NCBI RefSeq assembly: GCF_902497895.1
Contig: NZ_CABVHQ010000001.1
Location: 1 to 64,000, forward strand
Reading direction: 5' to 3'
Length of the DNA: 64,000 nucleotides
DNA from: Pseudomonas fluorescens
GTDB lineage: Bacteria > Pseudomonadota > Gammaproteobacteria > Pseudomonadales > Pseudomonadaceae
Shown here: in pieces, positions 18,019 to 27,555 of the stretch
Position numbering within the stretch: position 1 is the first letter of the stretch
Layout: each line of letters starts with the position of its first letter
The notes under the pieces: generated by a model
Seen by the model: the letters and a program-made list of their open reading frames with translations, nothing else
The model's database searches: none
What the model was told of the DNA's origin: nothing
Made by a program: the position numbers and the translations under genes

Positions 18019-19542
18019 TTACTTCTTGTTGTCTTTCGCCTTCCTGGCCTGTTTGTCGGACTTCTCGAAGGCCTCCTCCAGTGCCTGATTGATGGTGCGC
18101 AACACTTTGACCCGGGCCCAGCGCTTGTCGTTGGCCTCCACCAGGGTCCAGAGTGAAATCTCGGTACTGGTGCGGTCGACCATGTCGCAGACAGCGGCTT
18201 GATAGTCATCCCACTTCTCGCGGTTGCGCCAGTCGTCCTCGGTGATCTTGAAACGCTTGAAGGGAATCGCTTCGCGGGCCTGGAAACGTTCCATCTGGGT
18301 TTGTTTGTCGATGGCCAGCCAGAACTTGACGACAATCAGCCCAGCCTCGCTGATCTGCTCTTCGAAGTCGTTGATCTCGGCGTAAGCACGCATCCAGTCG
18401 GCCCGACTGCAATAGCCTTCGACCCGCTCCACCAGCACCCGGCCATACCAGGAGCGGTCGAACACGGTGAATTTGCCGCGCATCGGAATATGCCGCCAGA
18501 ACCGCCAGAGGTACGGGTGGGCGCGTTCTTCTTCGGTCGGCGCGGCGATCGGCACAATGCTGTATTGCCGCGGATCGAGGGCCGCCGCCACTCGACGGAT
18601 CGCCCCGCCCTTGCCGGCCGCGTCATTGCCTTCGAACACCGCCACCAGGGCGTGCTTGCGCATGCGTTTATCGCGCATCAGGCCGGATAAGCGCGCCTGC
18701 TCGGTAATCAGTTGCTCTTCGTAGTCGTTTTTATCCAGGCTCCGGGTCAGGTCCAGGCTGCTGATCAGACTCGGTTGATTGAAACTTGAGGGCAACGGAG
18801 CGGCAGTCACCGAGACGGGTTTGATTCTGGGCCGGTTCAGGGCGGCTTGCAGCCCGTCGAGCAAAATCTTGCCCACCGTCAGGCTGCGGTAATGCGGGTC
18901 GACGCCTTCGATCACATGCCAGGGTGCATAGTCGCGGCTGGTGCGGCGCAGCACCCGCTCGCCGTATTTGACGAACTTGTCGTAGGTTTGCGATTGCTGC
19001 CAGTCCAGCGGGCTGATACGCCAGCTGTGCAGCGGATCATCCGCCAACACCTTGAGGCGGTTTTTCATCTGCTTCCTGGACAGGTGAAACCAGAACTTGA
19101 AGATCAGTGCGCCTTCATCGCTGAGCATTTTTTCCAGGCGCTCGGCACCACTGATCGCTTGATCCAGCACCGCGTCCTTGAACAGCCCATGAACCCGGCC
19201 CTGCAGCATCTGGCTGTACCAATTGCCGAAAAAAATCCCGGTCCGGCCCTTGGCCGGCAGCATCCGCCAGTAGCGCCAGGCGGGTGGCCGCGCCAGCTCT
19301 TCATCGGTCTGCTGGTCGAAGGTGCGGACTTCGATCAGCCGCGGGTCCATCCATTCGTTGAGCAACTTGACCGTCTCGCCCTTGCCGGCGCCTTCTACTC
19401 CATTGATCAGCACGATGACCGGAAATCGCCCTTGCTGACGCAGTTCGAACTGCGCTTCGAGCAAGGCCTCACGCAAGGCCGGCTCCTCGGCCTCAAAGCT
19501 TTCTTTGTCGATGGCGTGACCGATTTCAGCGGATTCGAACAT
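18019..19542 (-). CDS. pap: polyphosphate:AMP phosphotransferase (tandem PPK2 domains)
   Basis: This 507-residue cytoplasmic enzyme consists of two fused PPK2 kinase domains. The first has Walker A NGVEGAGKGETVK near residue 45, the second FEGNDAAGKGGAIRR in the C-terminal half; each is followed by PPK2 lid residues. Two-domain PPK2 proteins of this length use polyphosphate to phosphorylate AMP to ADP, as known for the P. aeruginosa homologue. Start ATG 19542 has a strong GGGAAGGGAG site. It is monocistronic. The CHAD protein at 28221 is another polyphosphate-related gene in the window, but not linked to it. Confidence 0.9.
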   Translation of the reverse strand: MFESAEIGHAIDKESFEAEEPALREALLEAQFELRQQGRFPVIVLINGVEGAGKGETVKLLNEWMDPRLIEVRTFDQQTDEELARPPAWRYWRMLPAKGRTGIFFGNWYSQMLQGRVHGLFKDAVLDQAISGAERLEKMLSDEGALIFKFWFHLSRKQMKNRLKVLADDPLHSWRISPLDWQQSQTYDKFVKYGERVLRRTSRDYAPWHVIEGVDPHYRSLTVGKILLDGLQAALNRPRIKPVSVTAAPLPSSFNQPSLISSLDLTRSLDKNDYEEQLITEQARLSGLMRDKRMRKHALVAVFEGNDAAGKGGAIRRVAAALDPRQYSIVPIAAPTEEERAHPYLWRFWRHIPMRGKFTVFDRSWYGRVLVERVEGYCSRADWMRAYAEINDFEEQISEAGLIVVKFWLAIDKQTQMERFQAREAIPFKRFKITEDDWRNREKWDDYQAAVCDMVDRTSTEISLWTLVEANDKRWARVKVLRTINQALEEAFEKSDKQARKAKDNKK

Positions 19543-19605
19543 GAGCGGCTCCCTTCCCAGATTGAGCAAGACTAACGGATTGGGTAATTCTGTGTGGTAA
19601 GAAAT

Positions 19606-19776
19606 CCTGTAGGAGCTGCCGCAGGCTGCGATCTTTTCGGCTGCACCGGAATGATCAGGAATAAAAGAAAGATCAAAAGATCGCAGCCTGCGGCAGCTCC
19701 TACGCCGACCCAGTTCACCCGAGAATTACCAGGTGTACGCAACACCTGTAGGAGCTGCCGCAGGCTGCGATCTTTT
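19606..19776. repeat. REP triplet
   Basis: Three REP arms are present: forward at 19606-19636, reverse at about 19669-19703 and forward at about 19745-19776. The last two form a REPIN whose loop contains CGAGAATTACCAGGTGTACG. They fill most of the 367-base gap between the divergent pap and mnmC genes, together with their leaders. Confidence 0.85.
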
Positions 19777-19909
19777 GGCGATGCTACAGGCTCCACAGAT
19801 TTCGGCAGCCGGGGATTTTCACCCCCCTATCAACACCCAACCTTGCCACAGATCAATCCCGCTGACAGCGATCGGCTAGAATGGCTGCCTTGCCGCTGCC
19901 GAGCCGACC

Positions 19910-21892
19910 ATGATCACTGAACTGCCCCACGCCCAGCTCGACTGGGACGACCAAGGCCGCCCGCGTTCGCGGGTGTTTGACGATGTGTATTTTTCCGACC
20001 AGTCGGGCCTTGAAGAAACCCGCTACGTGTTCATCGAGCAGAACCGCTTGAGCGAGCGCTTTGCCGCGTTACCGGCCAATGGGCGGCTGGTCATCGGCGA
20101 AACCGGCTTCGGCACCGGGCTGAATTTTCTTTGCGCCTGGCAGTTGTTCGAGCAACAGGCCGTGGCCGGCGCGCGGCTGCATTTTGTCAGCGTGGAGAAA
20201 TACCCGCTGAGCCCGCCCGACCTGCAACGGGCCCTCGCCCTCTGGCCTGATTTGAAGCCCTTTGCCGATCAGCTGCTGGCGCAATACGTCGCCATCCACC
20301 AGGGCTTCCAGCGCCTGGTACTCGATGGCGGACGGGTAACCCTGACCCTGCTGATCGGCGACGTGCTGGAGCAACTGCCGCAACTCGACGCACAGATCGA
20401 TGCCTGGTTTCTCGACGGCTTCGCCCCGGCGAAAAATCCCGAAATGTGGACCGCCGAACTGTTTGCCGAACTGGCCCGCCTGGCCGCCCCCGGCTCCACC
20501 ATCAGCACCTTTACCAGCACCGGCTGGGTCCGGCGCCTGCTGAATGCGGCGGGTTTCAAGATGCGCCGTACCCCAGGCATCGGCCATAAATGGGAAATCC
20601 TGCGTGGCGAATTCCTAGGCTGGCCCGAAGACGTGCCGGCGCCGGTCGCGAGCAAGCCGTGGTTCGCCCGGCCTGACCAGTTGATCAGCGAACGCCGGGG
20701 CCTGGTGATCGGCGGTGGACTGGCCGGTTGCGCCAGTGCCGCGAGCCTTGCAGCACGCGGCTGGCAGGTCAGCCTGCTGGAACGCCATGGCGCCCTCGCA
20801 GAGGAAGCTTCGGGTAATCCGCAAGGCGTGCTGTACCTCAAACTGTCGGCCCACGGCACGGCGCTGTCGCAGTTGATCGTCAGTGGTTTCGGACATACCC
20901 GACGCCTGCTCGAACAGCTGCAGCGCGGTGTCGATTGGGACGGTTGCGGGGTGCTGCAACTGGCCTTCAACGCCAAGGAAGCCGAGCGTCAGGCACAGCT
21001 TGCGGCAGCCTTTGCCCCGGACCTGTTGCAGCTGCTGGATCAGTCGCAAGCACAAGCCCGGGCGGGTATCGCGCTGGCCCATGGCGGCTTGTTCTTTCCC
21101 GAAGGCGGCTGGGTTCACCCCCCTGCCTTGTGTCGGTGGCAGGCGGCGCATCCGGCGATTGAAGTGCTGGGCCATCACGATGCATTGGAGTTGCGCAAGG
21201 TCGATGAGCAATGGCAAGCCTGGGATGGCTCAAGGATGCTGGCCTGCGCTCCGGTGGTAATTTTGGCCGGTGCCGCCGAGATCAAGCGCTTTCCGGCCAG
21301 CAGCCAGCTGCCACTGAAACGGATTCGCGGGCAGATCACCCGCCTGGCACAAACCCCTGAAAGCGCGAGTCTGGCCACCGTGGTCTGCGCCGAAGGTTAT
21401 GTCGCACCGGCGCGGTTGGGCGAACACACCCTGGGCGCCAGCTTCGACTTCAAGAGCGACGACCTGACCCCGACCGCCGCCGAGCACGCCGGCAATCTGG
21501 AGTTGCTGGAAGAAATCTCCAGCGACCTGGTCAAGCGCCTGCACGCCGAACAACTGGACCCCGAGCAACTGCAAGGCCGCGCCGCCTTTCGCTGCACCAG
21601 CCCCGATTACCTGCCCATCGTCGGCCCCTTGGCCGATCACCAGGCTTTCGCCCAGACCTACGCCGCGCTGGCCAAGGACGCCCGGCAAGTGCCAGACCAC
21701 CGCTGCCCTTGGCTGGACGGTTTGTACGTCAACAGCGGCCATGGCTCTCGTGGCCTGATTACCGCCCCGCTGTCCGGCGAACTGCTGGCCGCCTGGCTGG
21801 AGAACGAACCGCTGCCGCTGCCCAGAAGCGTGGCCGAGGCCTGTCATCCGAATCGTTTTGCCTTGCGCACCTTGATTCGCGGCAAGAGCTGA
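19910..21892 (+). CDS. mnmC: bifunctional tRNA-modifying protein MnmC
   Basis: This 660-residue enzyme completes the mnm5s2U34 wobble modification of tRNA. The N-terminal MnmD methyltransferase domain has the SAM loop GETGFGTGLNF near 60-70 and the WFLDGFAPAKNP motif. The C-terminal FAD-dependent MnmC oxidase starts at the dinucleotide site LVIGGGLAGCASA (near 265) and ends with GSRGLITAPLSGE. The domain order and length match E. coli MnmC. It is cytoplasmic and probably monocistronic, convergent with the downstream MltF-like gene (6-base gap). Confidence 0.95.
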   Translation: MITELPHAQLDWDDQGRPRSRVFDDVYFSDQSGLEETRYVFIEQNRLSERFAALPANGRLVIGETGFGTGLNFLCAWQLFEQQAVAGARLHFVSVEKYPLSPPDLQRALALWPDLKPFADQLLAQYVAIHQGFQRLVLDGGRVTLTLLIGDVLEQLPQLDAQIDAWFLDGFAPAKNPEMWTAELFAELARLAAPGSTISTFTSTGWVRRLLNAAGFKMRRTPGIGHKWEILRGEFLGWPEDVPAPVASKPWFARPDQLISERRGLVIGGGLAGCASAASLAARGWQVSLLERHGALAEEASGNPQGVLYLKLSAHGTALSQLIVSGFGHTRRLLEQLQRGVDWDGCGVLQLAFNAKEAERQAQLAAAFAPDLLQLLDQSQAQARAGIALAHGGLFFPEGGWVHPPALCRWQAAHPAIEVLGHHDALELRKVDEQWQAWDGSRMLACAPVVILAGAAEIKRFPASSQLPLKRIRGQITRLAQTPESASLATVVCAEGYVAPARLGEHTLGASFDFKSDDLTPTAAEHAGNLELLEEISSDLVKRLHAEQLDPEQLQGRAAFRCTSPDYLPIVGPLADHQAFAQTYAALAKDARQVPDHRCPWLDGLYVNSGHGSRGLITAPLSGELLAAWLENEPLPLPRSVAEACHPNRFALRTLIRGKS

Positions 21893-21898
21893 TATCGA

Positions 21899-23320
21899 TC
21901 ATTGGCTCGAGGCGACCTTTTGCGCCTCGGGCTCCAACGATTCCCGCTCCCGATCGAACGCCAGGTAGTACTTGTTGACGCTGTTCACATAGCTGACGGC
22001 GCCCATGCCCACCTGTTCCATGGCAATCCGTTCCACCTGGAAGAACCACTGGTTGGGATTCAGACCACGACGCTTGGCCTCGGTGCGCATGCCCTGCACC
22101 CGCTCCGGGCCCATGTTGTAGGCGGCCAGGACAAAGGCCATGCGTTCGCGCTCGTTGAGCTTGGGGCTGGAAAAGAACTTGCGGCGGATCAGCGCCAGGT
22201 ACCTGGCCCCGGCCTGTACGTTGCTGTCGAGGGACTGAATATTTTTGACCCCCACCCGCTGGGCCGCAGAGGGGGTAATTTGCATCAACCCGGTCGGCCC
22301 GCTGCCACTCCTGGCATTGGGTTGCAGCGAGGATTCCTTGAACGCCAGCGCCGCCAGGTTCAGCCAGTCCATGCCCTGTTCGCGGGCATGCTTTTGCAGA
22401 ACCGGGCGCAGTTTTTCCAGGCGCTGGCGATCGGCGCGGGCCAAGGGATAGTGAACCTTGTACAGGCGACGGTAGGTGCGCTGCAACGCGACGTCCTGAT
22501 CCGACGGGGCATTATAGGTTTTCAGGAAACGGTCGATGCTCGCCCGCAGCATCGAGGCATCGCGCCGGACAAACCAGAACTCTTCGCCCGGTTCGCTGAT
22601 GACCACCTGCCGGTCGAAGCGCAGCTTGGGAAAAATCTTGCCCCAACGCTCGGCAATCGGTTGCTCGACGATGGTCAGGGGAAAAATCTTGCCCTGGACC
22701 ATTTCCAGCACATCTTCGACGGCCAGGCTTGGATCGACCCATTCGATCTTGATCGGCGCTAACTTGTGCAACGCCAGTTTCTGATTGATCTCATTGATCG
22801 CATCGCCCGCCGCGCTGCCCGTGGTCAACGCCACCGTACGCCCGGACAGTTGCTCAACGCGGGTGAAGCGCCGCTCACCTTTGATCCCGACCAACAATAA
22901 CGGCACGTTACTGACAATCGGGTCACTGGCGCTGACTCCTTTAGTGGACTGCAGGTCGAGCAATTCACCGGGAGCCACCAGATCACCCTCGTCGCGCCGC
23001 AGGGCGCCGAGCAGTTGGTCCTTGGCTTTGGGAATGATCTTGAGGCGGATTTCCTGACCGTCGCGGGCGCGGCCGTTGAGGTATTGCTCAAAGGCTCGCA
23101 GGCGATGGTATTCGACGCCAATGGCCTGGCCCTTGACTTCGCCGGAACTGTTGCGGCTCTGGTTGACCAGTACCCGCAGGACTTGGCTGCCGCGGATCTG
23201 CGCCAGGTCGCGAACCTTGCTCGCCTTTGCGGCCACCAGCGGGCCGGCCAGACGCGCAACCGCCGGCAGGGGCAGCAGCATCGACAAGCACAGCAATAGC
23301 AAAACCAAGGGTCGCGTCAT
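21899..23320 (-). CDS. MltF-like lytic transglycosylase with solute-binding domain
   Basis: This 473-residue protein has a signal peptide (residues 1-22), a periplasmic solute-binding-protein-type domain (~45-270), and a C-terminal SLT lysozyme-like domain. The catalytic Glu329 lies in AFKESSLQPNARS, followed by GPTGLMQITP and AAYNMGP. It cleaves peptidoglycan glycan strands to anhydromuropeptides. The layout matches MltF, but the sequence is a divergent paralogue, so I give no symbol. Start ATG 23320 has GGAGAG upstream. Confidence 0.85.
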   Translation of the reverse strand: MTRPLVLLLLCLSMLLPLPAVARLAGPLVAAKASKVRDLAQIRGSQVLRVLVNQSRNSSGEVKGQAIGVEYHRLRAFEQYLNGRARDGQEIRLKIIPKAKDQLLGALRRDEGDLVAPGELLDLQSTKGVSASDPIVSNVPLLLVGIKGERRFTRVEQLSGRTVALTTGSAAGDAINEINQKLALHKLAPIKIEWVDPSLAVEDVLEMVQGKIFPLTIVEQPIAERWGKIFPKLRFDRQVVISEPGEEFWFVRRDASMLRASIDRFLKTYNAPSDQDVALQRTYRRLYKVHYPLARADRQRLEKLRPVLQKHAREQGMDWLNLAALAFKESSLQPNARSGSGPTGLMQITPSAAQRVGVKNIQSLDSNVQAGARYLALIRRKFFSSPKLNERERMAFVLAAYNMGPERVQGMRTEAKRRGLNPNQWFFQVERIAMEQVGMGAVSYVNSVNKYYLAFDRERESLEPEAQKVASSQ

Positions 23321-23554
23321 CCGCTCTCCGGGAAGAATACTGTCCAGCTTCACCCGTTATTTGGGGAAGTTGGGCGACAGAAACAGAGCGCCTGAGCGCA
23401 GACATGGGTGCGAAGACGAGCTGCGCGACGGCTGGTTTTTCAGCCGAAGCTGTCTTCTGGCATCAAGAGACAGCTTTAACTCATTGTAGTTCTGGGCTTT
23501 TCTTATAAATCTTCAGCTCTGATATGCTTTCCGGCCTTGGCCTGAGGTAGCACC

Positions 23555-24361
23555 ATGCAACTCATCGATATCGGCGTCAACCTGACCAACCCCAGTTTCG
23601 CCGACAAACACCAGGCAGTACTCGACCGCGCTTATGCCGCCGGGATCTGCCAACTGGTGCTGACCGGCACCAGTGTCGAGGGCAGTGAGCAGGCGTTTGA
23701 ACTGTGCCAACACCTGGACGAAAGCGGGCAGCGGCTATTCTCCACTGCCGGGATTCACCCCCACTCTGCCAGCGACTGGAACGCCGACAGCGCCCAACGC
23801 TTGCGCGGTCTGCTCAAGGAATCGAGCGTGCGTGCCGTGGGGGAATGCGGGCTGGATTTCAATCGTGATTTTTCGCCACGTCCGCAACAGGAAAAGGTCC
23901 TCGAAGAACATCTGGCGATGGCCGTCGAGCTGCAACTGCCGGTATTCCTCCACGAGCGTGACGCCAGTCAGCGACTGCTGGAGATCCTGCGCGACTTCCG
24001 TGATCGCTTGCCCGCCGCGGTGGTGCATTGTTTTACCGGCGAGAAACGCGCGCTGTTCAGCTACCTCGACCTCGATTTGCATATCGGCATTACCGGCTGG
24101 ATCTGCGACGAGCGCCGTGGCACTCACCTGCACCCGCTGGTTCGCGAGATTTCCGCCAATCGCTTGATGCTGGAAAGCGATGCGCCCTATCTGCTGCCGC
24201 GCAGCCTGCGACCGAAACCGAAAAACGGCCGCAACGAACCGGCGTACCTGACCGAAGTGCTGCGCGAAGTGGCGTTGCATCGGGGTGAGAGTCTGGAGGA
24301 CGTGGCGGCGAATAGCAGCGCGTGTGCGCGGGCGTTTTTCGGGCTGCCTTCGATAGAGTGA
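23555..24361 (+). CDS. tatD: TatD metal-dependent hydrolase (3'-5' DNase family)
   Basis: This 268-residue TIM-barrel nuclease begins [12 protein letters not shown], the true TatD version, in which the HxH of paralogues is replaced by GVN. The metal ligands are visible: Glu97 ([11 protein letters not shown]), His133 (FLHERD), His158 (VVHCFTG) and Asp209 ([10 protein letters not shown]). TatD proteins process DNA ends in the cytoplasm. In this window the gene is separate from the tatABC translocase genes, so transport is not implied. It is divergent from the MltF-like gene; a REP pair follows it. Confidence 0.9.
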   Translation: MQLIDIGVNLTNPSFADKHQAVLDRAYAAGICQLVLTGTSVEGSEQAFELCQHLDESGQRLFSTAGIHPHSASDWNADSAQRLRGLLKESSVRAVGECGLDFNRDFSPRPQQEKVLEEHLAMAVELQLPVFLHERDASQRLLEILRDFRDRLPAAVVHCFTGEKRALFSYLDLDLHIGITGWICDERRGTHLHPLVREISANRLMLESDAPYLLPRSLRPKPKNGRNEPAYLTEVLREVALHRGESLEDVAANSSACARAFFGLPSIE

Positions 24362-24376
24362 AGCAGCCAGATTAAT

Positions 24377-24476
24377 TGTGGGAGCGAGCTTGCTCGCGAT
24401 GGACGTTAACGATAACGCATGTTTGCTGAATAAACGCGCCGCCCTTGAGTCCATCGCGAGCAAGCTCGCTCCCACA
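24377..24476. repeat. REP pair of the GAGCAAGCTCGCTCCCAC type
   Basis: Inverted arms TGTGGGAGCGAGCTTGCTCG and its complement flank a 45-base loop. This is the same class as 12171-12265. It lies directly after tatD. Confidence 0.88.
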
Positions 24477-24581
24477 GGGGGCCATCCCCGCCATTGACCC
24501 ACATCAACACCCCTTCCCCTGCGTACCGGCACAATAATGGCACCTTGCCAAAACTGTTTCCGCTATCAGAGAAGACCTTCC

Positions 24582-26063
24582 ATGGGTGCCTGGCTTAGCA
24601 ATATCTCACTGAAGTACAAATTCTGGGCCGTCAACGCGGTCGCGTTTATCACTACCCTGTTGTTGGTGCTGTATGCCGTACAGCTCGAGCAGCAAGCCCG
24701 CAGCCAGGCTTCGCAAGCCTCGGCCCTGGCCCAGGCGCGTTTGCTCGATGCCTGGCCCGAGGGACAAGCCTTGCCCAAGGCCGGGCACCTGTTGAGCTTC
24801 AGCCGTGGTGAAACGCCCTCCTTGAACGGACAGCCCTTGACCGAGTTGAAAAGCGCCAGCGGCTGGGTCGATTTCAACGTTATGCCGCTGTTCGGCAACA
24901 ACCCGCTGATGGGTGCCCAGGTGGTGTCCCGAGCAGACGGTCAGCAGGTTGCGATACTCGCCTACGGCCCGAGCCTGAGCCAGGTGTTCGGCGAGCGTCT
25001 GCCCAATTACGCGGTGGCGGTATTCATCCTGATGCTGGCGATGCTCGGTGCCTCGCAGCTGCTGATCCGGTTTTTGCTCAGCCAGCTCAATACCTTGAAA
25101 GACGTGATGTTGCATGTGGAGAAGACCGGCGACCTGTCGGCCCGCGTGCCCTTGGCGTGCACCGATGAAGTCGGGCAGATGGCCAGCGCGTTCAATGCCA
25201 TGCAGGCCGGCTACCAACGGGTGGTCAACACCGTGGCGAACACCGCCAAACAACTGGATGTTGGTGCCGCGCGTCTGGCGTCGAGCATGAACGAGGTACA
25301 CCAAGGCATGCTCGGTCAGCAAAGCGAGACCGACCAGGCCGCCACCGCAATCAACCAGATGTCGGCCACGGTTTATCACATTGCCCAGCACGCTGGAGCG
25401 ACCCGTGACTTGTCGCAGACCGCCGACACCCTGGCCGGCAGCGGGCAGGAAGTGGTCAGCCGCGTGCAGAAATCGATTGCCGGGCTGTCCAGCGGCGTCC
25501 AGCAAACCGCCGAGATGATTCAGCGCCTGGCCGAAGACAGCCAGAAGATCAACGGCGTGGTCGGGGTGATTCACAGCATCGCCGAACAGACCAACCTGCT
25601 CGCGCTCAACGCTGCGATCGAGGCAGCTCGGGCCGGTGAAATGGGCCGCGGTTTTGCGGTGGTCGCCGACGAAGTGCGTAACCTGGCCAAACGGGTCCAG
25701 GCCTCCACCGACGAAATCACCCTGATGGTCTCCACCCTGCAAGCCGGGACCCGGGACGCCGTGGACTTCATGCAGGAAAGCTCGTTCAAGGCCGACGATT
25801 GTGTGCAACAGGCCCAGGAAGCCGGCGCGGCGCTTGCCGAAATCACCAGCGCGGTGGCGCAGATGCGCGAAAGCAATACGCAGATTGCCGTTGCGGCCGA
25901 GCAGCAAAGTCAGGTTGCCGAAGAAATGAATCGCGCGGTGGTGAGCATTCGCGACGTGACCGAAAACACCGTGCAACAGACCGTCGACTCGGCCACTACC
26001 AGTCACGAACTGGCGACGTTGGCCGGTGAATTGAGCAAGGCCATAGGTCAGCTCAAGTTGTGA
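24582..26063 (+). CDS. methyl-accepting chemotaxis protein
   Basis: This 493-residue chemoreceptor has TM1 at about 14-33, a small periplasmic sensor of about 105 residues, TM2 at about 142-165, a HAMP linker and a signalling coiled coil. The hairpin tip [18 protein letters not shown] and [12 protein letters not shown] lies near residues 333-360 and would contact CheA/CheW. The sensor is too short for a full dCache domain; the ligand is unknown. Start ATG 24582 ([14 protein letters not shown]) gives the expected short basic lead into TM1; the 15-residue upstream extension was dropped. It lacks a CheR-tethering pentapeptide at the C-terminus (ends IGQLKL). Confidence 0.9.
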   Translation: MGAWLSNISLKYKFWAVNAVAFITTLLLVLYAVQLEQQARSQASQASALAQARLLDAWPEGQALPKAGHLLSFSRGETPSLNGQPLTELKSASGWVDFNVMPLFGNNPLMGAQVVSRADGQQVAILAYGPSLSQVFGERLPNYAVAVFILMLAMLGASQLLIRFLLSQLNTLKDVMLHVEKTGDLSARVPLACTDEVGQMASAFNAMQAGYQRVVNTVANTAKQLDVGAARLASSMNEVHQGMLGQQSETDQAATAINQMSATVYHIAQHAGATRDLSQTADTLAGSGQEVVSRVQKSIAGLSSGVQQTAEMIQRLAEDSQKINGVVGVIHSIAEQTNLLALNAAIEAARAGEMGRGFAVVADEVRNLAKRVQASTDEITLMVSTLQAGTRDAVDFMQESSFKADDCVQQAQEAGAALAEITSAVAQMRESNTQIAVAAEQQSQVAEEMNRAVVSIRDVTENTVQQTVDSATTSHELATLAGELSKAIGQLKL

Positions 26064-26103
26064 CGACGCGGTCAAACAAGAAAGAGGCGCCGAGCGCAGA
26101 CCT

Positions 26104-26236
26104 TGTGGCGAGGGGGCTTGCCCCCGTTGGGCTGCGAAGCAGCCCCAAAACCTGAAAACTCATTCCTTCCAGGCACACCACATATACCGGGTTTACGACT
26201 GCTTCGCAGCCGAGCGGGGCAAGCCCCCTCGCCACA
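26104..26236. repeat. REP pair of the GGGGGCTTGCCCCC type
   Basis: Inverted outer arms TGTGGCGAGGGGGCTTGCC and GGCAAGCCCCCTCGCCACA enclose an inner inverted pair, GGGCTGCGAAGCAGCCC and GCTTCGCAGC. This is the GI-like REP class, the third type in the window. It occupies most of the 315-base gap after the chemoreceptor; nothing else is visible there. Confidence 0.88.
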
Positions 26237-26378
26237 AATGCCCTCCAGACTAAAGCTTGACTGACACTCTTAATCTCCCGTCCCCATCTATCACCCCCAT
26301 AGCCAGCCTCGATTCGCCCAAGCCCTCTGGCGGGCCTATTCTTTATCTATAGGTTGCAACGGATCGAGGACCGCGATT

Positions 26379-26612
26379 ATGGGCAAACGTCACCCCCACT
26401 TCCCCGCCTGGCAATGGCGTGTTCATCCAGGCCACCCGCGCAATCCGACCAATCGGGTGTTGCAGCTGATTGCCCTGCAACTGTTTGTCCTGGGGTTCCT
26501 GTTGATTGTTACGGGGGTGTTCGGGATGAGTTTTTCGAGCGTTGCCATTGGTATCGTCGGGCTGCTCGCCGCATTAGTCCTGCAACGCCACGGTCACAGC
26601 CTCGAGGCGTAA
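26379..26612 (+). CDS. small two-helix membrane protein
   Basis: This 77-residue protein has a basic, proline- and histidine-rich N-terminus (MGKRHPHFPAWQWRVHPG) followed by two hydrophobic helices (about 29-47 and 50-68) separated by a short turn. It is therefore probably inner-membrane. A GAGG site precedes the ATG. I recall similar Pseudomonas proteins being carried as hypothetical or mislabelled 'terminase'; there is no terminase feature here. The function is unknown. Confidence 0.6.
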   Translation: MGKRHPHFPAWQWRVHPGHPRNPTNRVLQLIALQLFVLGFLLIVTGVFGMSFSSVAIGIVGLLAALVLQRHGHSLEA

Positions 26613-26638
26613 GCCTGCGGGCCGTTTACTGAGTGGGT

Positions 26639-27436
26639 TTAACCAAAGACGGTAACCGTCTGCCGGCTCATGGCGATCAACTGTCCTTCAGCACTCCACA
26701 ATGCTGCCGCCGCGTGCCCATAACCGTCGCGGGCATGCTCGATCACCACCAGGTACTTGCACCAGTCCAGAGTGCTCAATTTCAGCAAGGGCTGGACGAA
26801 TTCGATGGTCCAGGTCAGGGTACTGCCTGCCGCCGGTTTGCTCAGGTGCGGCAACAGGGCCGGAGGCCAGGCATCCACCAGTGCCAGAATATGCGCCTCG
26901 CTCAACGGTTCTTCCTTCACATCCCCGCGCAAGCGCACCCAGCCGCCCATTTCCCGCGACTTGTTACCGGTGAACGGCAAACCACCGAGGCTCCAGCGCA
27001 TCGCCAGATGGCGCATGAATTCCGGGGTCACGCCTTGGATGTAAGGCAGTTCCTGGCACTCGTCCCAGTGTTTCATGGCCGGTGCCGGTTCGGCCGCAAC
27101 GTCGATTTCGGATGGACGCGAGGCGCCAAAACTGCCCTGGACCAGGGTCACCACCTGACCGTTCTGCATGGCCCGGCCCAGCACCTGGCTGACCGCCTTG
27201 CCTTCGCGCAGCACATCCACTTCAAAGCTGATGGGTACATCGGGCTCGGCCGGCCCGACAAAAGTAATGGCCAACGAGCGCACCGGACGATCGGCCGGGA
27301 CTTTGGCGCGCATGGCTTCGTACTGCAGGGCGGCCATCAACCCACCAAAACTGGCACGCCCCTGAGCCCATTGCGCCGGGATAGACAGCTCGAGCGGATG
27401 GCTGCGGACAGCATCGACCAAATCGGAAAAGCGCAT
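26639..27436 (-). CDS. acyl-CoA thioesterase family protein (double hot-dog)
   Basis: This 265-residue protein shows two tandem hot-dog halves. The N-terminal half contains AQGRASFGGLMAALQYEAMRA and the C-terminal half TLTWTIEFVQP...DWCKYLVVIEHARDGYGHAAAALWSAEGQLIA, as in TesB-like or 4HBT_3 thioesterases that hydrolyse acyl-CoA in the cytoplasm. The chain length specificity is unknown. Start ATG 27436 gives MRFSDLVDAVRSH; the 21-residue upstream extension is not family-like. It is convergent with the small membrane-protein gene. Confidence 0.8.
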   Translation of the reverse strand: MRFSDLVDAVRSHPLELSIPAQWAQGRASFGGLMAALQYEAMRAKVPADRPVRSLAITFVGPAEPDVPISFEVDVLREGKAVSQVLGRAMQNGQVVTLVQGSFGASRPSEIDVAAEPAPAMKHWDECQELPYIQGVTPEFMRHLAMRWSLGGLPFTGNKSREMGGWVRLRGDVKEEPLSEAHILALVDAWPPALLPHLSKPAAGSTLTWTIEFVQPLLKLSTLDWCKYLVVIEHARDGYGHAAAALWSAEGQLIAMSRQTVTVFG

Positions 27437-27555
27437 GAAAACCTCAAGCCAGGAAAAAGACTCAAGGATCTTAACCACCCGTCGCTGACTGCACAGCACC
27501 TATTCCAGCCAAAAAGACTGACAGATAAGCCGCACGCTTCCGCCGTGCACACACT

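Noticed and set aside
19606..19776. Small RNA gene in the pap-mnmC gap
   Set aside because: All visible secondary structure is explained by three REP arms; no promoter or terminator pattern is seen.
23448..23475. Hairpin AGCTGTCT...AGACAGCT between the MltF-like gene and tatD as a terminator
   Set aside because: It lies between divergent genes, where no transcript should end, and lacks a proper T-run; possibly a leader structure, but unsupported.
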